64,000 nucleotides of DNA from Arenicola marina (lineage: Eukaryota; Annelida; Polychaeta; Arenicolidae), in the NCBI GenBank assembly GCA_964019135.1, contig OZ025249.1:19369088-19433087 (forward strand), read 5' to 3'. The notes under the pieces were generated by a model. That model was not told the DNA's origin. It made no database searches and saw nothing but the letters and a program-made list of their open reading frames with translations. The position numbers and the translations under genes are program-made. Every line of letters starts with the position of its first letter. Position 1 is the stretch's first letter. This document shows, one piece after another, positions 59,214-64,000 of the stretch.

Positions 59214-62200
59214 GTCTGGTTCCAGCACATTAAATGCTCAATGACCATCACCTATATATATGATCCATCTGGAAGTGGCTTATCTTGCAATTCATAAAGT
59301 GAACTGGAAACTTCATATACACAGTAATAATGCTGCTAGATCAATATTAACTTTCACAGCTTAAGGATACACATAGAATGTTTTACTGGCGTAAAAAATA
59401 AGTACACCTATAAAAAGGTTTCAGTCATGTGTTTCTAAAACATGTAAGTTAAATTATGTTTAAAGTTGCACTCATCGTACATTCTGGACTGACAATGATC
59501 CTTTACAATGATTCTTAGATACAAAGAAAGATGCACGCAGAGAAGCCTTAAAGAAATGGAAGGAAGAAAAAGAGCTTAAAAGAAAGCTAGAGGCCAAACA
59601 GAATGCAAAGAAAATGTTTAAGGTTACTCACTTGGAGCATAGTTTGCCTCGAAAGCCCATTGCCCAGCTGCCCAAAGTTCAGGTATGCAGTTCACTAATA
59701 TAGAAAAATAATTAGTTATTGGTTGTAAATGATATTGAATAGTTTTTACAAATCCACTCTAGACATTAATTCTTCTTGTGGTAACATATATTTGTATATT
59801 CTCATATATATATGTTTATGTTATTTATTTTCAACCCTGTAGCGTTTCATGTTTGTTGATGTAGATATATTAAAGTTAAGCAATTTATTTCATGATTGTA
59901 GTCTCTATGATATGAAACTTGTTATATTGTGACACTACATTTGTAAGAGTGGCACGTAATAACATTCAATCCTTAGTCAAACAACTCCGTTCTAATATCT
60001 GTTTTAATTTTTTTACCAGGCCCCGCTGAAAAATACGTCTGCATCCAGTAAGACAACAGTCAATAGTAGACGTGTTACACGGTCCTCAAGTAGGGTCCAG
60101 TCAGACAGCGCTCGCTCCACAACTTCTCAGATAACAACATCGACAACAAAGGCCAAGGTGCATAGTATATTCACCCCTATCAGGACCACTGCAGATAAGG
60201 ATTTATGCATTCTTAAACGATAGCCACATCTCCATGCATGACCTTCTCATTCATCGACCCGATTCTAAGTGAGTCTGCAGGTCTTCGGTTGTAAATACTG
60301 ATTCAGGTAATTTAAAGTCAAATATGTCATTGCTTCTACAATTTAAGCTACTAGCTGGTATCAGTCTGCTGCATTTAAAATATGAATGCTTACGTGTAAA
60401 TTACTTTCTGCAAAGGAGAGTGTTGTCCAGCAGCCAACCACAGCTGATCCGACCACCAGAGGGAGAGCACCCAAAGTTCCTAACAAGAAAGAAGAACCTG
60501 CTGGTATGTCTCATTTATGATTGCGTGGCTACATTAAAGTACATTGATATCTTTTTTTATTTATTTTATTGACATTTATTAAACGATATGTTATTTCCTT
60601 GTCGCTCGGTAGCTCTACGTATTTTTACCTTAATTAAGGTACTGCATCAAACATTTCATGTAGGACGCAGTCTATACGCTATTGTGTTAAAACCCGATTT
60701 GGACGCTATGAAACATTGTTTGTAATTGCGTTTGACTGTTTGCAGCTCCTGTTCGGTTAACTCGTTCCCGGGCTACTGCGACCACCACGAAGCGGCCACC
60801 GGCCAAGTCAACGGAAACCCGAGCAGGAAGAAGCCGAGCAAGAAATCCTGAAGTGAAACTGCAAGAACCGAGCAAGGCAATGAATCCGGCGGAACCTCAT
60901 AAGTCCTGTGTCAACAACCGTCGAGGAGACTTCTCGTTCGCTCCCGACGATCACAAATTCATGGCGCCGTCGAACCTCCAGAGCTTCGTCTTCAAGCCCC
61001 TCAGCCCGACCAGTGCAGCCAACTTCCTTTTCCCAGGGCGGGAGGACAACACCTGGTTGTCTCCCGTCCCAAAGACCCGCACTCGCAGGTGAGACCCTCC
61101 AGCACAGCATTAGCCACATTTACGTTCTGTCATGAACAAAGCCTGTATTTCTGGTAAGCTTGAGTCAGACTGATGTAAGTCAGGCTTTTCATTAGACTGC
61201 ATGATGAGCCAGGTTATTTATTCGTTCCATACCGTTTTCCCTTTCGGTCATTCAGCGTGATATTAGAAACGTGTGCAGTGGCTGTGACCGAAATAGATAT
61301 ATTTGTTGTGAGGTACATTTACTATTGTCGTTGAAGATTTAGCTCTAGTGATGATACTGACTGAGTTTTGTATCTACCATCTTAAAATTGATGAAATTCT
61401 GAAGGTCATTATCTCTAATTCTGGTACCGACTCAATTGTTTGACTACAAGCTTAATATTATTGGAGATGTTCCTCATTTGCAATGGTGATTCTCACTCTG
61501 AATTCTTGCCCATAAACTTGACATTGTTGACATTCTAAGGTTCCTCATCTCCAATGAGGATAACGACTATGAATTGTTTGCTCATAGGTAAGATGCAGGT
61601 GAAATTATGACGGTGCACTGTTCATCAGCATGATCTAGTTTTACTGACTTCATTACTAGTAACAATGTTTGTTCTTGTGGTGATGGAAGTTATGCCAGTT
61701 TACTCAGCTTTTTTACATTACCCATTTCAGTTTTTAAACACTGCATTAATTAATGCAACATATGTTCATATTATTGATATACTTCTGACTGGTATACATC
61801 TGAATCATGTTAACTGCTGTTCATTTTAGCTTTGTCATGTTGTACTTGTATAGCTGCAGCCGCATATATTGGAATGAAGCATTTCGAAATCACGAAAGTT
61901 TCTGAACTGATGACTCTTGGTGATAGGTCTACAGTTTTGCCCACCTTTGCGCTCTCCCAAGTTCATTACTGCTTTTTATTGGTACACTGTATGTGAAGGA
62001 GAAGGCTGCAGTTATATGTTCTGGTATCACTCATATTCGACTTGGAGTTTTGCTGTTGGATCGTATATTAAATTGTAAGGAAGGTTGTTATTATTTGGGT
62101 ATAATATTATACGGTTCTGTTGGTATTACATGGTTTTGATTAATTCATTACAGATGCTCGACACCAAAAGTAGTTAGACGATCGAGTAGGAAGTCGTCAA

Positions 62201-63696
62201 CAATGACGCGACCTCTTTCACCCGCCGAAGGAAACGACCCAGGTAACATGGCAACAGTATATTTATAATATTTACCCGCGATTGTATAGAGGACATGAAG
62301 TTTTAAACGCTGTTTGATCGGCCAATGCCTAAGATACCTAGACTGCGCTATTAATGGTATATAAGTACTATTATCTTCAAATATGGCAGCCATAGAATAG
62401 GTTGTGGTCATTTTTAACTTTTTGCTGTTTTATTCCTTGCTTTAAGTAGAGACAGAGAACATCAATGGAAAAGAGGAGAACCCATTCGAGCACCGAACGC
62501 AGGCGATTGATACAGACGTCAAAGAACCTGCCACAGACCTGCCTGTTGCCGATGTGGTTCCTGCCACAGACCTGCCTGTTGCCGATGTGGTTCCTGCCAC
62601 AGACCTACCTGTTGCCGATGTGGTTCCTGCCACAGACCTGCCTGTTGCCGATGTGGTTCCTGACACAGACCTGCCTGTTGCCGACGTGGTTCCTGCCACA
62701 GACCTGCCTGTTGCCGATGTGGCTCCTGCCACAGACCTGCCTGTTGCCGATGTGGTTCCTGCCACAGACCTGCCTGTTGCCGATGTGGTTCCTGGCACAG
62801 ACCTACCTGTTGCCGGTGTGGTTCCTGCCACAGACCTGCCTGTTGCCGATGTGGTTCCTGATACAGACCTACCTGTTGCCGATGTGGTTCCTGCCACAGA
62901 CCTGCCTGTTGCCGATGTAGTTCCTGCCACAGACCTGCCTGTTGCCGACGTGGTTCCTGCCACAGACCTGCCTGTTGCCGATGTAGTTCCTGCCACAGAC
63001 CTGCCTGTTGCCGATGTGGTTCCTGCCACAGACCTGCCTGTTGCCGATGTGGTTCCTGATACAGACCTACCTGTTGCCGATGTGGTTCCTGCCACAGACC
63101 TGCCTGTTGCCGATGTAGTTCCTGCCACAGACCTGCCTGTTGCCGATGTGGTTCCTGCCACAGACCTGCCTGTTGCCGGTGTGGTCCCTGACGCCAAAGC
63201 CACTGTTGACACGATCCCTGAGATTGAAAGATCCACTGAGAGTGAGGGGACTATCGCAGATGATACAGCCCCAGCTCTCCCGAAGCCCGCTACACCGTAC
63301 GTGCCCCGGGCCTCACGTCGATCGGCTGCGGGGTCGGGCAGTGGGCCCGTCCAGGAAGACACCACGGCCGGCTCTGGGAAGGGGTCCTCTGTGGGTGACA
63401 CCCCGGGCGGCTCTGGGAAGGGGTCCTCTGTGGGTGACACCCCGGGCGGCTCTGGGAAGGGGTCCTCTGTGGGTGACATCCCGGCAGACTCTGGGAACAC
63501 TGTGGGTGTCTTTAAGACGCCGCGCTCCATCCTGCGTCCATCTGCCCGTAAGGCGAGCCGCTCCATGTCCGTGGCCTTCACGGCCGCCGGGTCAGCAGGA
63601 AGGCTCTCCAAAAAGGACGCTCGCTGCAGCCTCCTGCTTCAGTCGCTGTCTCCAGAGGAAGGGTCAGTGCACATGCCCCTCGGACGATATATATAA
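59015..63696 (+). CDS. DLGAP5: DLGAP5/HURP, mitotic spindle microtubule-associated protein (seven coding exons)
   Basis: HURP is a RanGTP-responsive microtubule-binding protein that stabilises kinetochore fibres. Coding exons are 59015-59213, 59519-59682, 60020-60157, 60416-60503, 60746-61088, 62154-62242 and 62447 onward. All joins are in phase, giving up to 756 residues if the stop at 63694 is used. The N-terminus ([39 protein letters not shown]) and the basic coiled coil ([29 protein letters not shown], residues ~68-105) match the HURP microtubule-binding region. Next come a basic serine-rich stretch ([15 protein letters not shown]) and the diagnostic [17 protein letters not shown] / [17 protein letters not shown] block at ~261-295 (human FAPKDFQFKPLDGLKTY, PMTPRSANAFLTP). 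Exon 7 adds 20 copies of an 11-residue repeat and three 13-residue repeats. The GKAP homology region was not found, so further exons probably lie to the right, spliced from GTCAGT at 63663. Confidence 0.88.
59519..59682 (+). CDS. DLGAP5: DLGAP5 coding exon 2 (coiled coil)
   Basis: Acceptor gattcttag and donor CAG|GTATGC. It encodes [20 protein letters not shown], then a lysine-rich helix and [20 protein letters not shown], aligning with human RKQMLQKYKEEKQLQKLKEQ and IFKVGRYRPD. Confidence 0.9.
60020..60157 (+). CDS. DLGAP5: DLGAP5 coding exon 3
   Basis: Acceptor tttttttaccag and donor AAG|GTGCAT; 46 codons, phase 0. A Ser/Thr/Arg-rich linker contains [20 protein letters not shown], comparable to human SSVRITRSKAKDQ. 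Confidence 0.85.
60416..60503 (+). CDS. DLGAP5: DLGAP5 coding exon 4
   Basis: Acceptor ttctgcaaag and donor CTG|GTATGT; ends in phase 1. It encodes [20 protein letters not shown] and VPNKKEEPA, low-complexity and basic. Confidence 0.8.
60746..61088 (+). CDS. DLGAP5: DLGAP5 coding exon 5 (conserved FAP...NFL block)
   Basis: Acceptor tgactgtttgcag and donor CGCAG|GTGAGA; 343 nt, ends in phase 2. It holds the family-diagnostic FAPDDHKF and [14 protein letters not shown] motifs. The upstream half is basic ([20 protein letters not shown]). Confidence 0.92.
61089..62153 (+). other. DLGAP5: DLGAP5 intron, no other feature seen
   Basis: AT-rich intron of 1065 bp between donor GTGAGA and acceptor taattcattacag. 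I see no repeats, RNA genes or additional exons. The other introns (59214-59518, 59683-60019, 60158-60415, 60504-60745, 62243-62446) are short and equally plain. Confidence 0.7.
62154..62242 (+). CDS. DLGAP5: DLGAP5 coding exon 6
   Basis: Acceptor ttcattacag and donor CCAG|GTAACA; 89 nt, ends in phase 1. It encodes [20 protein letters not shown] and [10 protein letters not shown], with SP/TP sites suggestive of mitotic kinase targets (inference). Confidence 0.85.
62447..63696 (+). CDS. DLGAP5: DLGAP5 coding exon 7 with internal repeats
   Basis: The acceptor is tccttgctttaag. The frame continues [20 protein letters not shown], then the 33-bp repeat region, a linker, three [13 protein letters not shown] copies, and a basic [19 protein letters not shown] segment. 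It ends either at the TAA (63694-63696) or, more likely, at the donor GG|GTCAGT (63662). A second frame just downstream (SVISLSHEICDLVAECQKAT, to 63822) looks coding-like, so the true 3' structure is unresolved. Confidence 0.8.
62530..63191 (+). repeat. DLGAP5: Coding minisatellite, 33 bp x 20, in DLGAP5 exon 7
   Basis: Twenty in-frame copies encode [11 protein letters not shown] (residues about 369-588). First-position variants are D/G (DTDL, GTDL), with occasional AGVVP and ADVAP. There are no frame-breaking indels and most differences are synonymous or conservative, consistent with a translated repeat under constraint or with very recent expansion. Confidence 0.95.
63369..63485 (+). repeat. 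DLGAP5: Coding repeat, 39 bp x 3, in DLGAP5 exon 7
   Basis: Three nearly identical 39-bp units encode [13 protein letters not shown], the last ending GDIPA. Confidence 0.93.
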
Positions 63697-64000
63697 CGTG
63701 ATACACAGCTACCAGCCGGTGGCGGGGTCAAGCCCCCATCTGTGTCTGGTGCCCCGTCATTCTGTGATCTCGCTGTCCCATGAGATCTGTGACCTGGTAG
63801 CAGAGTGCCAAAAGGCGACCTAATCATTACATCCATCTATGAATGATGTGTAATCTGTTTCTCATTTATTTGGATTGAGTGGGTAACTTTGTCCAGATGA
63901 CATGAGGTTCTAGATACCGGTGGATACAATGTAGATTAAGGCAAAGAAAATTCAATTCCAGATTTAATTAGCGCAATTCTGACATTCTGAACAAGGAACA
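63697..64000 (+). other. Right edge, DLGAP5 3' side
   Basis: It contains the coding-like segment up to 63822 in a shifted frame, then AT-rich sequence. There is no clear poly(A) signal before the edge. The gene probably continues beyond the window. Confidence 0.35.

Noticed and set aside
62442-63611. 389-codon minus-strand frame rich in [11 protein letters not shown]
   Set aside because: Antisense shadow of the DLGAP5 exon 7 repeats; the plus-strand frame has homology and splice sites.

Overview
The window is animal (metazoan) nuclear DNA. It has spliced genes, GT-AG introns, a CR1-like LINE and very dense minisatellites. A lancelet (Branchiostoma) or another invertebrate deuterostome is the best guess. 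This is an inference from the gene set (single NOL4-type, COX6C and DLGAP5/HURP genes), the CR1-like element, intron sizes and minisatellite load; no species marker was read directly. A run of 200 N (33471-33670) marks an assembly gap.

Layout. (1) 1-47 kb, minus strand: two internal exons of a NOL4 (nucleolar protein 4) orthologue, at 23265-23402 and 2622-2894. They are separated by a 20.4-kb intron that is roughly 70% tandem repeat, including an 11.1-kb array of about 226 copies of a 49-bp unit. Upstream of the 23.3-kb exon, probably still NOL4 intron, lie further arrays with 19-, ~40-, 31-, 39-, 43- and 37-bp units. No 5' NOL4 exon was recognised and the 3' exons lie left of the window. (2) 47.7-48.7 kb, minus strand: the complete two-exon coding region of COX6C, a mitochondrial complex IV subunit, with a poly(A) signal and probably a 5'UTR intron. 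(3) 49.9-52.85 kb: a nested retrotransposon cluster, in which a CR1-like LINE sits inside the endonuclease region of a second LINE, next to an oppositely oriented LINE tail. (4) 54.75 kb to the right edge, plus strand: a DLGAP5/HURP spindle-protein gene. It has a CCAAT/CHR-type promoter candidate, a 4.2-kb first intron carrying several inverted-repeat elements with target-site duplications, and seven coding exons. The last exon contains a 20-copy in-frame 33-bp repeat.

Tandem arrays make up close to half of the window. Most of the very long open frames (up to 1600 codons) are artefacts of stop-free repeat units, not genes. The three genes share no evident pathway: NOL4 is a poorly understood nuclear/nucleolar protein, COX6C acts in respiration and DLGAP5 in mitosis. 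COX6C and DLGAP5 are divergently arranged and their putative 5' ends are about 1.3 kb apart.

No convincing new biological system was found. The observations most worth following are a 9-bp-TSD foldback/MITE family in DLGAP5 intron 1, splice-acceptor-like motifs inside several unrelated minisatellites, oppositely oriented copies of one 37-bp minisatellite flanking a 2.1-kb segment, and the coding minisatellite of DLGAP5.
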